Shown: positions 8,185 to 16,066, numbered from the stretch's first letter. The stretch: DNA of 64,000 bases from Paenibacillus graminis (GCF_000758705.1 NZ_CP009287.1:868001-932000), one strand, 5' to 3'. Notes: a model not told the origin generated them from the letters alone. Made by a program: numbers and translations.

Positions 8185-8952
8185 ATGAAGCCGGGCATAC
8201 TGATTATCAGTCACGGCTCACGCGACAAGACCTGGGTGTCCATGGTCGATGAGGCTGTAAGCCATTTAACGCTTGGGGAAGGGCTGAAGGTTGAGGCTTC
8301 TTTTCTGGAGCTGGTAGAAGGCCGGCTGATTCAGGATGGCATAGACAGATTGGAAGATGCAGGGGTCACAGATATTATGGTGATCCCCTTGTTTGTGTCT
8401 TCCGGCAGCACGCATGTGGACGAAATAGAGTATGCGCTGGGCGCCAAAGCTGCGCCTGAGAAGGAAACGGATCTTGAACCCTTCACGGTCAAAGCCAAGG
8501 TTCATTATGGGTACCCGGTCGACGATGACCCGGATATTGCCGTTATGATCTGGGACAAGCTGCGCGGGCTGTCGAAGCATCCGGAGCGGGAGGCGATTCT
8601 GCTCGTGGGCCACGGCAGCAGGCATGAGGGCTTCCGCCAGCGCTGGCAGCAGGGGATTTCTTCGCTGGCCGAGCGGGTTCGCCAGATCAGCGGAGCGGCA
8701 GCGGCGGATTACGGGCTGCTGAACCCGGACAGTGTACGGAGCAAGGTGGAGTATTGGCGGGAGCAGGGCCATGAGGTACTAGTGGCTCCGCTCTTTTTAA
8801 GTGAAGGCTATTTCACCAAAGTTGTAATTCCCGGGCGGCTTCAGGGGCTGGAATACGCCTATTCGGGCCAGACGCTGCTGCCTCATCCCCTGCTGCCGCA
8901 TTGGATAGAACGTCAGGCGAAGATTATGCTGGAGCAGCTTGGGGAACGCTGA
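8185..8952 (+). CDS. cbiX: Sirohydrochlorin (cobalto/ferro)chelatase, CbiX type
   Basis: 255 residues made of two CbiX-like halves. Seen: first metal/active-site motif IISHGSRDK (His about residue 9), second LVGHGSRHEGF (about residues 142-152). The double-domain length of roughly 250-300 residues is typical for class-II chelatases CbiX-long/SirB, which insert Co2+ (vitamin B12 branch) or Fe2+ (siroheme) into sirohydrochlorin in the cytoplasm. Which metal is used cannot be told. It is tightly coupled to yerC; no other tetrapyrrole genes are nearby. Confidence 0.85.
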   Translation: MKPGILIISHGSRDKTWVSMVDEAVSHLTLGEGLKVEASFLELVEGRLIQDGIDRLEDAGVTDIMVIPLFVSSGSTHVDEIEYALGAKAAPEKETDLEPFTVKAKVHYGYPVDDDPDIAVMIWDKLRGLSKHPEREAILLVGHGSRHEGFRQRWQQGISSLAERVRQISGAAAADYGLLNPDSVRSKVEYWREQGHEVLVAPLFLSEGYFTKVVIPGRLQGLEYAYSGQTLLPHPLLPHWIERQAKIMLEQLGER

Positions 8953-9391
8953 TAAAGGATATTTTGCAAGTAAACATGTATTCAGTATTTATTCCTGCAG
9001 CCGCTGCATACATATATTTATCCTGAAATAACGGTGCCTGAACAGTGGGCTTTGTAATGGAAAATGGAAGCTTTGAATTGTGGCGAGGCCCAATTGAGGC
9101 TCTTCCCCGAAATTTCTCCGTCCGGAGTGCCGTGAAGGAGCGGGATGGATATCTGGCGGCAGAACAAGCTTGTCACTCCGGCAGAAACGCAGAAATATTC
9201 CTCTCATCTGTAAATAGAAGAATGTATATCTTCACGCTATAAATGATTCCTCCACGACTCTCTGAAACGGCACCCGCGCCCTGATTACAGGGATGGTGAA
9301 GCCGTTTCTGCATACCGAGATTGCTTGTGTGCCCCCGAATTGGGTATAATCAGTAAGGTTATCTATTATAAAAACAGGTGGCGTTCCGGTA
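8953..9391. other. Intergenic region between cbiX and dagK
   Basis: No gene supported. One structured element is seen at about 9266-9311: GAAACGGC and GCCGTTTC enclose an inner CCCTGATTACAGGG hairpin. There is no clear U tract, so it is not a confident terminator. Small frames on both strands lack ribosome sites and familiar motifs. Confidence 0.5.
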
Positions 9392-10285
9392 ATGAAAACT
9401 GCGAGATTGATTTATAACCCCACTTCTGGTCGGGAAGAAATGAAGAAGCGGCTCGCCGATATTTTGGACCGGCTGGATATTGGCGGTATTGAAGCCACAT
9501 GCCATGCAACAACCGGAGAGGGCGATGCAACGGCAGCGGCAGCGGAGGCTGTTGAGCGCGGATGTTATGATCTGATCATTGCGGCGGGCGGCGACGGTAC
9601 GCTGAATGAGGTCATTAATGGCATGGCTGAGAAGCCGAATCTTCCTCCGCTGGGTGTACTGCCGCTGGGGACTACCAATGATTTTGCCCGGGCGATGGGC
9701 ATTCCAAAGAACTGGGAGGATTCCTGTGATCTGATTCTCCGTCAGGAGTCGCGCCTGATTGACCTCGGCAAAGCCAATGACCGTTACTTCATTAATATAG
9801 CCGGCGGCGGAAGACTGACCGAGCTCACATACGAGGTTCCCAGCAGGCTGAAGACCATGATGGGCCAGCTTGCTTACTATCTGAAGGGTATTGAAAAAAT
9901 GGCCAGCCTGTCTCCGCAGGAGCTGTACATCCGCGCGAACGGCCAAGAGCTGATTCATGACGAGTTTATGCTTTTCCTCATTGCCAATACGAATTCCGTA
10001 GGCGGCTTCGAGAAGCTTGCTCCGGATGCCCGTATCGACGATGGACTGTTCGATGTAATCGCAGTCAAAAAATGCAATCTGGCCGAATTCATCCGTCTGG
10101 TCAGCCTGGCGATCCGCGGCGAGCATCTGCAAGATAAGAAGGTCGTATACTTCCGCACCGATGCGATGGAGGTCACCTCCCCCGGTTATGTCCAGCTGAA
10201 CCTGGACGGCGAGCTCGGCGGAACACTGCCGGGCCAATTCAGCATTTTGCCGCAGCATCTGCGGATATTTGCGCAGAATAATTGA
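9392..10285 (+). CDS. dagK: Diacylglycerol/lipid kinase (DagK/YegS family)
   Basis: 297 residues. Seen: N-terminal RLIYNPTSGRE, the nucleotide-binding motif AAGGDGTLNEVING (about residues 65-78) and the phosphate-binding region LGVLPLGTTNDFARAMG (about 88-104), then a beta-rich C-terminal domain. This matches Bacillus DagK, a soluble membrane-associated kinase that recycles diacylglycerol to phosphatidic acid, as needed for lipoteichoic acid synthesis. In Bacillus, dagK lies beside the rRNA methyltransferase gene rlmCD, as it does here, which supports the call. Confidence 0.9.
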   Translation: MKTARLIYNPTSGREEMKKRLADILDRLDIGGIEATCHATTGEGDATAAAAEAVERGCYDLIIAAGGDGTLNEVINGMAEKPNLPPLGVLPLGTTNDFARAMGIPKNWEDSCDLILRQESRLIDLGKANDRYFINIAGGGRLTELTYEVPSRLKTMMGQLAYYLKGIEKMASLSPQELYIRANGQELIHDEFMLFLIANTNSVGGFEKLAPDARIDDGLFDVIAVKKCNLAEFIRLVSLAIRGEHLQDKKVVYFRTDAMEVTSPGYVQLNLDGELGGTLPGQFSILPQHLRIFAQNN

Positions 10286-10485
10286 CCGGAGTAACCGGCA
10301 GGAGCGACAGGTGCTTATCAATTTCGCTGGGGGAGCTTTAAGGATGCGAATGCCCCCCTCGAAAATAACGAGACACTGAGCTATCGTTAGCTGGAGAAAT
10401 TCGAACTAAATGATGATATTGGTGCTTCCGGGGACAATAGTTAAGATGCTTAACAGTGAAGATAATGAAAGAAGTGAACCCATAG

Positions 10486-12072
10486 ATGAGTAAGCAACGC
10501 AGTGGACGCAGCGCAAGCCGCCGGGACAGCTCGGCACCTGCCGCCGGACTGCCAGTGAACAAGAACGACGAGGTCATGCTCGATATTATCGGCATGACTC
10601 ATGAAGGTGAAGGGGTAGGCCGCGTAGAAGGCTTTACCCTTTTTGTGCAGGGTGCGCTTCCCGGTGAGAAGGTCCGCGCCAAGGTCCTTAAGACCAAAAA
10701 GCAGTATGGCTACGCCAAGCTGCTTGAGCTTGTCCAGGCCAGCAGCGACCGGATCGCGCCGCCTTGCCCGATCTATGACCAATGCGGCGGCTGCCAGCTG
10801 CAGCATATGGACTACACCGCCCAGCTGGCTTGGAAACGCCAGCTGGTGGTGGACAACCTGCAGCGGATTGGGAAGCTGCAGGTGGCGGGGGTACCGGGGA
10901 GAGGCGCGGATAAGCTAGAAAGTGCGCTGGCCTACACCGCTGGCGGTTCAGGTTCCCGGGAGGATACGGGGATCAAGCTGGCTGAGGCAGCGGGCAATGG
11001 CAGCAATGCGGCAAATTCTCTCGCGGGCTCTGACGGCATTATCGTCCGCCCAACGTTGGGTATGGACGAGCCTTGGCGCTACCGCAACAAGGCTCAGGTG
11101 CCTATCGGCGTAACCGAAGGCGGCCTTGTCGGCGGCTTCTATGCGCGCGGCAGCCACCGGATTGTCGATATGGAGACTTGTCTGATTCAGCATGAGGATA
11201 ACGACGCGGTCGTTGCCGCTGTAAAAGGTATCGGCAGAGAGCTGGGGATCACAGCTTACGATGAAGAAACCGGACGCGGCCTTCTTCGCCACGTCGTGGT
11301 GAAGAAGGCTTTCCGCACCGGCGAAATGATGCTGGTGCTGGTCACGAACGGCCGCGATATTCCGCATCTGGATGCCTGGATCGGCAGCATCCGCGAGGCG
11401 CTGCCGCAGGTGGAGAGCATCTGCCAGAACGTCAACACCCAGCGGACCAACGTAATCTTCGGCAGCGAAACCCGTGTGCTGTGGGGCAGAGACGTCATTT
11501 ATGACTACATCGGCGATGTGCAGTTCGCCATCTCGCCCCGTTCCTTCTACCAGGTCAACCCGGCCCAGACTGAGGTGCTGTACGGCAAAACCGTAGAGTA
11601 CGCAGGCCTGACCGGGAATGAGACAGTGATCGACGCCTACTGCGGCATCGGGACCATTTCGCTGTTCCTGGCCCAGCACGCGGCTAAGGTGTATGGTGTA
11701 GAGATTGTGCCTGAAGCTATAGAAGATGCGCGGGCGAATGCGAAGCTTAACAATATGAACAACGTAGTGTTTGAAGTCGGCGCGTCCGAAGATGTGATTC
11801 CGAACTGGAAAGAGCAGGGCGTTACGCCGGATGTCATCGTCGTCGATCCGCCGCGCAAAGGCTGTGATCCACGCCTGCTGGATACGATTCTGGCCATGAA
11901 GCCGGAACGGGTAGTGTATGTGTCGTGCAACCCGTCCACCCTGGCCCGCGATTTGCGGGTGCTGGAGGATGGCGGGTACAGGACAGTGGAGGTAACTCCG
12001 GTGGATATGTTCCCGCATACGGTGCATGTGGAGAGTGTGGCGTTGTTGGTTGAGAGTGGGACAGTGAGTTAA
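10486..12072 (+). CDS. rlmCD: 23S rRNA (uracil-5-)-methyltransferase, RlmCD/RumA type
   Basis: 528 residues, longer than the usual 450-470. Seen: TRAM RNA-binding domain (about 20-85), iron-sulfur motif PPCPIYDQCGGCQLQH (about 90-105), SAM-binding IDAYCGIGTISLFLA (about 381-395), DPPRKGC and the catalytic Cys in VSCNPSTLARDL. It methylates uridines of 23S rRNA. The extra length is mostly a Gly/Ser/Ala/Asn-rich insert at about residues 130-185 between the Fe-S region and the methyltransferase core (AYTAGGSGSRED, GNGSNAANSLAG). It ends the core block. Confidence 0.92.
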   Translation: MSKQRSGRSASRRDSSAPAAGLPVNKNDEVMLDIIGMTHEGEGVGRVEGFTLFVQGALPGEKVRAKVLKTKKQYGYAKLLELVQASSDRIAPPCPIYDQCGGCQLQHMDYTAQLAWKRQLVVDNLQRIGKLQVAGVPGRGADKLESALAYTAGGSGSREDTGIKLAEAAGNGSNAANSLAGSDGIIVRPTLGMDEPWRYRNKAQVPIGVTEGGLVGGFYARGSHRIVDMETCLIQHEDNDAVVAAVKGIGRELGITAYDEETGRGLLRHVVVKKAFRTGEMMLVLVTNGRDIPHLDAWIGSIREALPQVESICQNVNTQRTNVIFGSETRVLWGRDVIYDYIGDVQFAISPRSFYQVNPAQTEVLYGKTVEYAGLTGNETVIDAYCGIGTISLFLAQHAAKVYGVEIVPEAIEDARANAKLNNMNNVVFEVGASEDVIPNWKEQGVTPDVIVVDPPRKGCDPRLLDTILAMKPERVVYVSCNPSTLARDLRVLEDGGYRTVEVTPVDMFPHTVHVESVALLVESGTVS

Positions 12073-12185
12073 AATCCTCTTATTTACTTGAATTTTCAAT
12101 ATGGTACAGATCAAAAACTTTGGTGGCACAGATGGCTGAGAACAGGCTTGATGTAAAATTGATGTAAAACTTCACCGGATTTCAA

Positions 12186-12209
12186 CCTAAATGAACAGAA
12201 GACACCAGG
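12186..12209 (+). repeat. 24 bp motif, copy 1
   Basis: Begins CCTAAATGAA, then one variable base, then AGAAGACACCAGG. The same motif with one mismatch is at 42598-42621 in the same orientation, 30.4 kb away. Confidence 0.8.
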
Positions 12210-12254
12210 GGATTGAAGTGCGCCTTGTCAAGTGGATAAATACAAAGCAATATT

Positions 12255-12297
12255 TAAGCAGCCTGAATTCAGTATTCATAGGGACTCAGGTTGCTTA
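12255..12297 (+). terminator. Terminator downstream of rlmCD
   Basis: TAAGCAGCCTGA pairs with TCAGGTTGCTTA (12 bp, one G-U), followed by GTTTCGTTTG. It lies about 180 bp after the rlmCD stop with no gene between. Confidence 0.65.
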
Positions 12298-12430
12298 GTT
12301 TCGTTTGGAAACGTGTATGGTTGTAAAAGCGGATGTATAAATAATAAAGTATTGAATTGAGTTCCAATGTAGAAAAGTACGAATAGCTTGTCCTATTTTA
12401 TTCTTTGCCCCCGTCCCTAAGCATAAGAAT

Positions 12431-12639
12431 TAGCCCGCTGGATGACAGTGTCTTTGCCATCCAGCGGGCTATTAGTGTTAGGAACTTAATGACCGGGTCA
12501 TTGACCTCTAATTCCTTCGTTACACCTGTCCAAGGAGGTACTGGTCTTACTAGTCCCGACCGTGAAGGATACCCAATCAGGGTGTCCTTCACTTCGCCCT
12601 ACTTATGATACGGTGAAAAGTTAACATCAGTATCATAAG
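12431..12639. other. Cluster of strong hairpins
   Basis: Four separate inverted repeats in about 210 bp: TAGCCCGCTGGATG with CATCCAGCGGGCTA (12431-12471, perfect 14 bp); AATGACC-G-GGTCATT (12488-12502); GTGAAGGATACCC with GGGTGTCCTTCAC (12562-12592, one G-U); CTTATGATAC with GTATCATAAG (12602-12639, perfect 10 bp). None has a good U tract. It lies directly upstream of the RT-like fragment. Confidence 0.75.
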
Positions 12640-12727
12640 GTATTTAGATACTCTTTAAGATAATTATGTGTTAGATTGAATGCTGAATGATAAAATATAT
12701 CACAAATAAGTTAGACCATAAATATAA

Positions 12728-12958
12728 TTGGACGAGAATATGTCAGCTGTAACTGGAATAGCAGAAAAAATAATTTCACAAGGGTATTTCCCTAAAGAAA
12801 TGCCAAAAGAATTTACTTCACTTGATATTGGTAAACATGTTAATACGTTTGACTTATCAAAAGAAAAACTCACAAAAAAGGGACTTAATAAATGGAGTAA
12901 ATTAATAGATATTTCTCTTCACTCTTGTCCCGATGCGGTTAGATTTGATTTCACATAA
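12728..12958 (+). pseudogene. N-terminal fragment resembling a defence-type reverse transcriptase
   Basis: 76 codons from TTG 12728 (ATG 12740 possible). Seen: IISQGYFPKEMPKEFTSLD followed by LNKWSKLIDISL. The pattern of GYFPKE-(L/M)-P-F-T, then a KW-K-IDFS-like segment, is what I know from the extreme N-termini of unclassified-group/DRT reverse transcriptases. No RT catalytic YxDD region follows; the frame ends and the TetR gene begins 4 bp later on the other strand. I therefore read it as a truncated remnant. AT-rich compared with the core. It could instead be a small unrelated orphan. Confidence 0.4.
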
Positions 12959-12962
12959 CAAG

Positions 12963-13856
12963 CTATGTCCCCCTACCTGAATATATAATATTCCTTAACT
13001 GGATGACCTGACTTTTAAGCTCTTTCTCTCTCTCCAAAAAGTAGAGCGAAGCTTGCAGCAACGGGAAGTTCGGTTCCGCTTTACGAGTTTCGTTCTGGAT
13101 AAAACGGTAAACCTCTTTCAACTCCGAACGGTGTTTTGCGCCGGATGGAATAACATTAAGGGCCGCATCCATCTCCCGGAACAGCTCGGTAAGGAACTGC
13201 TCTCTCTCCCCTTGGCGGTCCTCCAGCCCCCAGCTTAAATACCTCTCGAACGAAGCCTGTTTCAGCAGAGGTTTCAGGTTAGAGGCCATCATATGCTTAA
13301 CGAGCACATTGAGCTTATCCAAAATGAACCTAGCCGTTTCCTCAAGCGATAGAGACTTTTCTTCATAAACGCTCCAAAATAAGTACTCCTTCAGAATCGC
13401 ACGATATATGGAAACCAAATCCCACAGGAACGGATAAATTTCTTCGCCATAAACCTGTATCAAACACTCTTTATGCCATCGGATGAGCCGCCCTCTAACC
13501 TTGTGTCTAAGCGGCTGGAACTTGGGATCCTGTTGGATGGGGAGCTCCGTGAATTCGACCAGAATATGCTTGTATTCCATAAAATAACGGAATCTCAGAA
13601 TGATCTGCTGCAGAAACTGCTCTTCTGGCGAGAGTTCGGGAAAGCGTTTCAGTTGATCGACTTGATCAAAATAGGCGTTATGGCATTGATCAAACACCTC
13701 GCTGAAGAGGTCTTCCTTGGAAGGGAAATATTTATAGACTGAGCCTTTGGCAATACCGCAATCATCGGCAATGTCCTGTATCGTCGTCGAAAGAAACCCA
13801 TGTTCCTTAAAAAGCTTCATTGCGGATTTTAAAACCTCTTCCCTTGTCACACTCAT
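12963..13856 (-). CDS. TetR-family transcriptional regulator
   Basis: 297 residues, longer than the usual 190-220. Seen: N-terminal helix-turn-helix with IQDIADDCGIAKGSVYKYFPSKEDLF (given here in part; residues about 25-50), then a long helical ligand-binding domain with charged helices. ATG 13856 is followed by the usual TREEVLKSAMKLF. It is divergent from an isochorismatase-like gene, which is its most likely target along with itself. The stop is only 4 bp from the RT-like fragment on the other strand, which marks an insertion or deletion boundary. Confidence 0.85.
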   Translation of the reverse strand: MSVTREEVLKSAMKLFKEHGFLSTTIQDIADDCGIAKGSVYKYFPSKEDLFSEVFDQCHNAYFDQVDQLKRFPELSPEEQFLQQIILRFRYFMEYKHILVEFTELPIQQDPKFQPLRHKVRGRLIRWHKECLIQVYGEEIYPFLWDLVSIYRAILKEYLFWSVYEEKSLSLEETARFILDKLNVLVKHMMASNLKPLLKQASFERYLSWGLEDRQGEREQFLTELFREMDAALNVIPSGAKHRSELKEVYRFIQNETRKAEPNFPLLQASLYFLEREKELKSQVIQLRNIIYSGRGT

Positions 13857-13875
13857 AATAAAAATCTCCCCCTTG

Positions 13876-13918
13876 ACTATTCATGAATGATAGTACAAAA
13901 TATGAAACATGAAGTCAA
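13876..13918 (-). promoter_or_regulatory. Promoter and operator-like palindrome of the TetR gene
   Basis: On the minus strand TTGACT (13918-13913) and TACTAT (13895-13890) are 17 bp apart. A near-palindrome CTATTCATGAATGATAG with a perfect ATTCATGAAT core (13879-13888) lies just beyond the -10, where a TetR dimer would block its own transcription. Confidence 0.55.
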
Positions 13919-13981
13919 ATGACTATATGTTCACGTAATTAAACAAACGGTCAAATTGAAGAGATGAGGAGGACATACAGA

Positions 13982-14560
13982 ATGGAACGATTATGGGATC
14001 CACAAAAAACAGCGTTGGTGGTTATTGATTTGCAAAAGTGGATAGGAAATCAATACGCCCCTTATTCTGCTGAGCAGGTAGTGTCTAACGCCGCTGCCTT
14101 GGCAGCTACTTTCCGTGAGCAAGGTTCAATGGTTGCACTAATTCGGGTATCTAGTAAAGATTTGAAGGATATCCCGCGTCCTAAGTTGGATTCGCCTGCA
14201 CCACCCTTGAATCTGCCTGAAGGATGGGATCAAATCGTCCCGGAAATGCGGGTCACCGAGACAGACCATATCATCACGAAGAAGCAATGGGGGGCTTTTT
14301 ACGGAACGGAGCTCGACCTTCAGTTGCGCCGCCGGGGAATTGATACCATCGTCTTATGCGGCATCGCTACTGAGTTGGGCGTTGATACGACTGCGCGGGA
14401 AGCGTTTATGCATGGGTATCAGCTGATTTTGGCGATTGATGCGATGACTGGATTTTCCGAAACCGGGCATGATTACGTGAAAAATTTCATTTTTCCACGC
14501 ATCGGTCGTACCCGGACCACACAGGAAATCCTCTCTGCCCTTTCAGGCAACTGTTTATAG
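13982..14560 (+). CDS. Isochorismatase-like cysteine hydrolase
   Basis: 192 residues from ATG 13982; GAGGAGGA is eight bases upstream, so the ATG at 13964 inside that site is rejected. Seen: catalytic triad candidates Asp in ALVVIDLQKW, Lys in ITKKQWGAFYGTELD and Cys in VLCGIATELGVDTTAREA, as in the isochorismatase/nicotinamidase superfamily. Substrate is unknown; without menaquinone or siderophore genes nearby a true isochorismatase is unlikely. Divergent TetR gene suggests inducible expression. Confidence 0.85.
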   Translation: MERLWDPQKTALVVIDLQKWIGNQYAPYSAEQVVSNAAALAATFREQGSMVALIRVSSKDLKDIPRPKLDSPAPPLNLPEGWDQIVPEMRVTETDHIITKKQWGAFYGTELDLQLRRRGIDTIVLCGIATELGVDTTAREAFMHGYQLILAIDAMTGFSETGHDYVKNFIFPRIGRTRTTQEILSALSGNCL

Positions 14561-14694
14561 TTGAAAAAATGACTTTCCCATTCCTCGTGAATTATTTGAT
14601 CGAATACACGAAGAACGCCACAACTTGAAACTCGCTTTACATTTGCTAGGAATCTCATCTGGCCATTCTTAAAGGACAATTATGCGTTCTCAGG

Positions 14695-14760
14695 GTGCAC
14701 ATATTGGCTGACGGCATGGGATACGACCTGCTGCACCAATCGAAAGCTTTATACTATCCT
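14695..14760 (+). pseudogene. Remnant of an alpha/beta-hydrolase C-terminus
   Basis: One frame reads LADGMGYDLLHQ, matching LVDGMGHDLPHQ of the intact hydrolase encoded at 16592-17482. DNA identity is also visible (GACGGCATGGGA then ACGAC in both). No upstream part of such a gene is present. It is a small leftover of a second, related hydrolase or a partial duplication. Confidence 0.6.
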
Positions 14761-14788
14761 GCCCGAGGGAGCTTAATGAAGCATCATT

Positions 14789-14849
14789 AGTCTAATAGTT
14801 TATTTTCTCAGTCTACAACTTTATTTTCCGAATCTAACACTTTATTTTT
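14789..14849. repeat. Three 21 bp tandem repeats
   Basis: AGTCTAATAGTTTATTTTC (14789), AGTCTACAACTTTATTTTC (14810) and AATCTAACACTTTATTTTT (14831), with exact 21 bp spacing, i.e. two helical turns. A fourth single copy is at 17682-17700. Confidence 0.75.
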
Positions 14850-14864
14850 CATTAATTAGACTAT

Positions 14865-14918
14865 TATAAATAGTGGATACTATGTTCAATTTATGAGCAT
14901 ATATCCACTATATTTATA
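14865..14918. repeat. Inverted repeat beside the transposition remnant
   Basis: TATAAATAGTGGATA on the left and TATCCACTA-TA-TTTATA on the right, separated by 22 bp; the 2 bp bulge breaks an otherwise long match. Possible binding site or element end. Confidence 0.5.
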
Positions 14919-14982
14919 TATGATAGATTCATTATTTAGACGTCGAAGTTACTGTTTACAATGTATATAATGTAAAGATTAA

Positions 14983-15240
14983 ATGCAACATATGATTCTA
15001 TTTGTGGAGGGCGTAGCCCATAGCGATAACCATTCAGATATCCGCGAGAGGATCGAATCCTTACGCCGTCAACAATCACTAGCACCTACTCCAAAGCAAA
15101 TAAAGCGTGAGATGAATGATGCGAATAAGGATATACTCATCGAAACGTTAAAACGCAAAATCAAAGCACTGGAGAACGAGAACAAAGAAATACGAGAAGA
15201 AATGAAAAAGGCTTATGCTCAGATTTACGAAAAATTTTAG
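14983..15240 (+). CDS. Tn554 TnpC / DUF6262-like transposition protein, truncated
   Basis: 85 residues. Seen: NHSDIRERIESLRRQQ followed by a long charged coiled coil (LKRKIKALENENKEIREEMKKAYAQIY). Proteins of the TnpC/DUF6262 group end in this way: a segment ending in (D/E)IRERIE-LR-QQ, then a coiled coil. The N-terminal third, which carries a helix-turn-helix in that group, is missing, so this is probably the 3' remnant of a transposon gene. No tnpA or tnpB recombinase genes remain. A weak stem CGCGG/CCGCG then TCTTTTG follows at about 15321-15346. Confidence 0.5.
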   Translation: MQHMILFVEGVAHSDNHSDIRERIESLRRQQSLAPTPKQIKREMNDANKDILIETLKRKIKALENENKEIREEMKKAYAQIYEKF

Positions 15241-15382
15241 TTACACTTCATTGAGCTAACGAGCAGTTTTGCGACAAAACACTGCATGTACAACATAAAG
15301 CAAACACTAGCCCTCAACAGCGCGGTTTCTCTTAGGCCGCGTCTTTTGCATTTATTCCCTCTATAACGAACGATAAAATATA

Positions 15383-15427
15383 TTTTACCCGGGTAATATT
15401 GACTTTTTATTTTTACCCGGGTAAAAT
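15383..15427 (+). promoter_or_regulatory. Promoter with two ACCCGGGT palindromic operators
   Basis: TTGACT (15399-15404) and TAAAAT (15422-15427) are 17 bp apart. Palindrome TTTTACCCGGGTAATA (15383-15398) abuts the -35; a perfect TTTTACCCGGGTAAAA (15411-15426) fills the spacer and -10. Centres are 28 bp apart. It would be shut off by a dimeric repressor binding both sites. Confidence 0.75.
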
Positions 15428-15457
15428 TATTGAAGCATTCAGAGGAGGATGTAGAAA

Positions 15458-16066
15458 ATGAGAGATGATCAAACGCGCTTTTACTGCACGGCATTTTTGG
15501 GTGTGGGAGTCGTCGCCAGTGGTTCGTTACAGCACGTTGTTTCTACAGTGAAGAATGCTCTGGACGACAGAGACCTCACACAGCTGCTTATATTTGACGA
15601 TTCCACGGGGAAACAAATAGATGTTGAATTTCGTGGGAAGACAGATGACGTGCTCAAACAATTAGGAGAACAGTTTGGCGACTTGCCCGGTACGGAAATG
15701 AATCACCAGCCTACACGGCGGGTCGGTCGACCCAAGCTGGGGGTTGTATCCGGTGAGGTTACATTATTGCCAAAAGATTGGGAATGGCTCAAGAGTCAAC
15801 CTGGAGGGGCGTCGGTAACATTACGAAAACTCGTTGGTGATGCTCGCCGTGCTGGAGGAAAACAGAGCAAGATACGAGAGTCACAAGAAGCAACATATCA
15901 CTTTATGACAGCTATGGCCGGGAACTTCCATCAATACGAAGAAGCTCTGCGGGCACTGTATGCTGGTGATTTGGATCGTTTTTACCACTACATCGATGAC
16001 TGGGCACCTGATATCAGAAACCATATCAAAAGATTAGCCGCTAATGCATTCCCTGAAGGGAACTAA
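15458..16066 (+). CDS. DUF2239 family protein
   Basis: 202 residues. Seen: N-terminal beta-rich part (QTRFYCTAFLGVGVVASG), a linker HQPTRRVGRPKLG like an AT-hook-type basic turn, then LLPKDWEWLKSQPGGASVTLRKLVGDARR and a helical C-terminus. The motif pair GRPKLGVVSGEVTLLPRHWEWL is the hallmark I associate with DUF2239, a family of unknown function; the central part resembles a ribbon-helix-helix-like DNA-binding segment. It is the first gene behind the two-operator promoter, so it might itself bind the palindromes; that is conjecture. It is followed by two enzyme-like genes. Confidence 0.75.
   Translation: MRDDQTRFYCTAFLGVGVVASGSLQHVVSTVKNALDDRDLTQLLIFDDSTGKQIDVEFRGKTDDVLKQLGEQFGDLPGTEMNHQPTRRVGRPKLGVVSGEVTLLPKDWEWLKSQPGGASVTLRKLVGDARRAGGKQSKIRESQEATYHFMTAMAGNFHQYEEALRALYAGDLDRFYHYIDDWAPDIRNHIKRLAANAFPEGN

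Larger units (their letters stand above)
12073..12727. other. Noncoding, hairpin-rich junction between core and accessory DNA
   Basis: No gene supported. It holds the 24 bp motif copy (12186-12209), a terminator (12255-12297) and the hairpin cluster (12431-12639). The short antiparallel frames at 12398-12608 follow the hairpins and show no ribosome site. Confidence 0.6.
14561..14982. other. Noncoding region with gene debris and repeats
   Basis: No intact gene. It holds an alpha/beta-hydrolase C-terminal remnant (14695-14760), three 21 bp tandem repeats (14789-14849) and an inverted repeat (14865-14918). Confidence 0.6.

Noticed and set aside
9359..10321. 320-residue minus-strand reading frame
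   Set aside because: Antisense to dagK, which has all its motifs.
10948..12129. 393-residue minus-strand reading frame
   Set aside because: Antisense to rlmCD; no ribosome site and typical shadow composition.
12398..12608. Short frames on both strands over the hairpin cluster
   Set aside because: Read through palindromes; no ribosome site; the structure is better explained as noncoding.
15321..15346. Terminator after the TnpC-like gene
   Set aside because: Stem of only five GC pairs (CGCGG/CCGCG) and a broken T tract; too weak to list separately.
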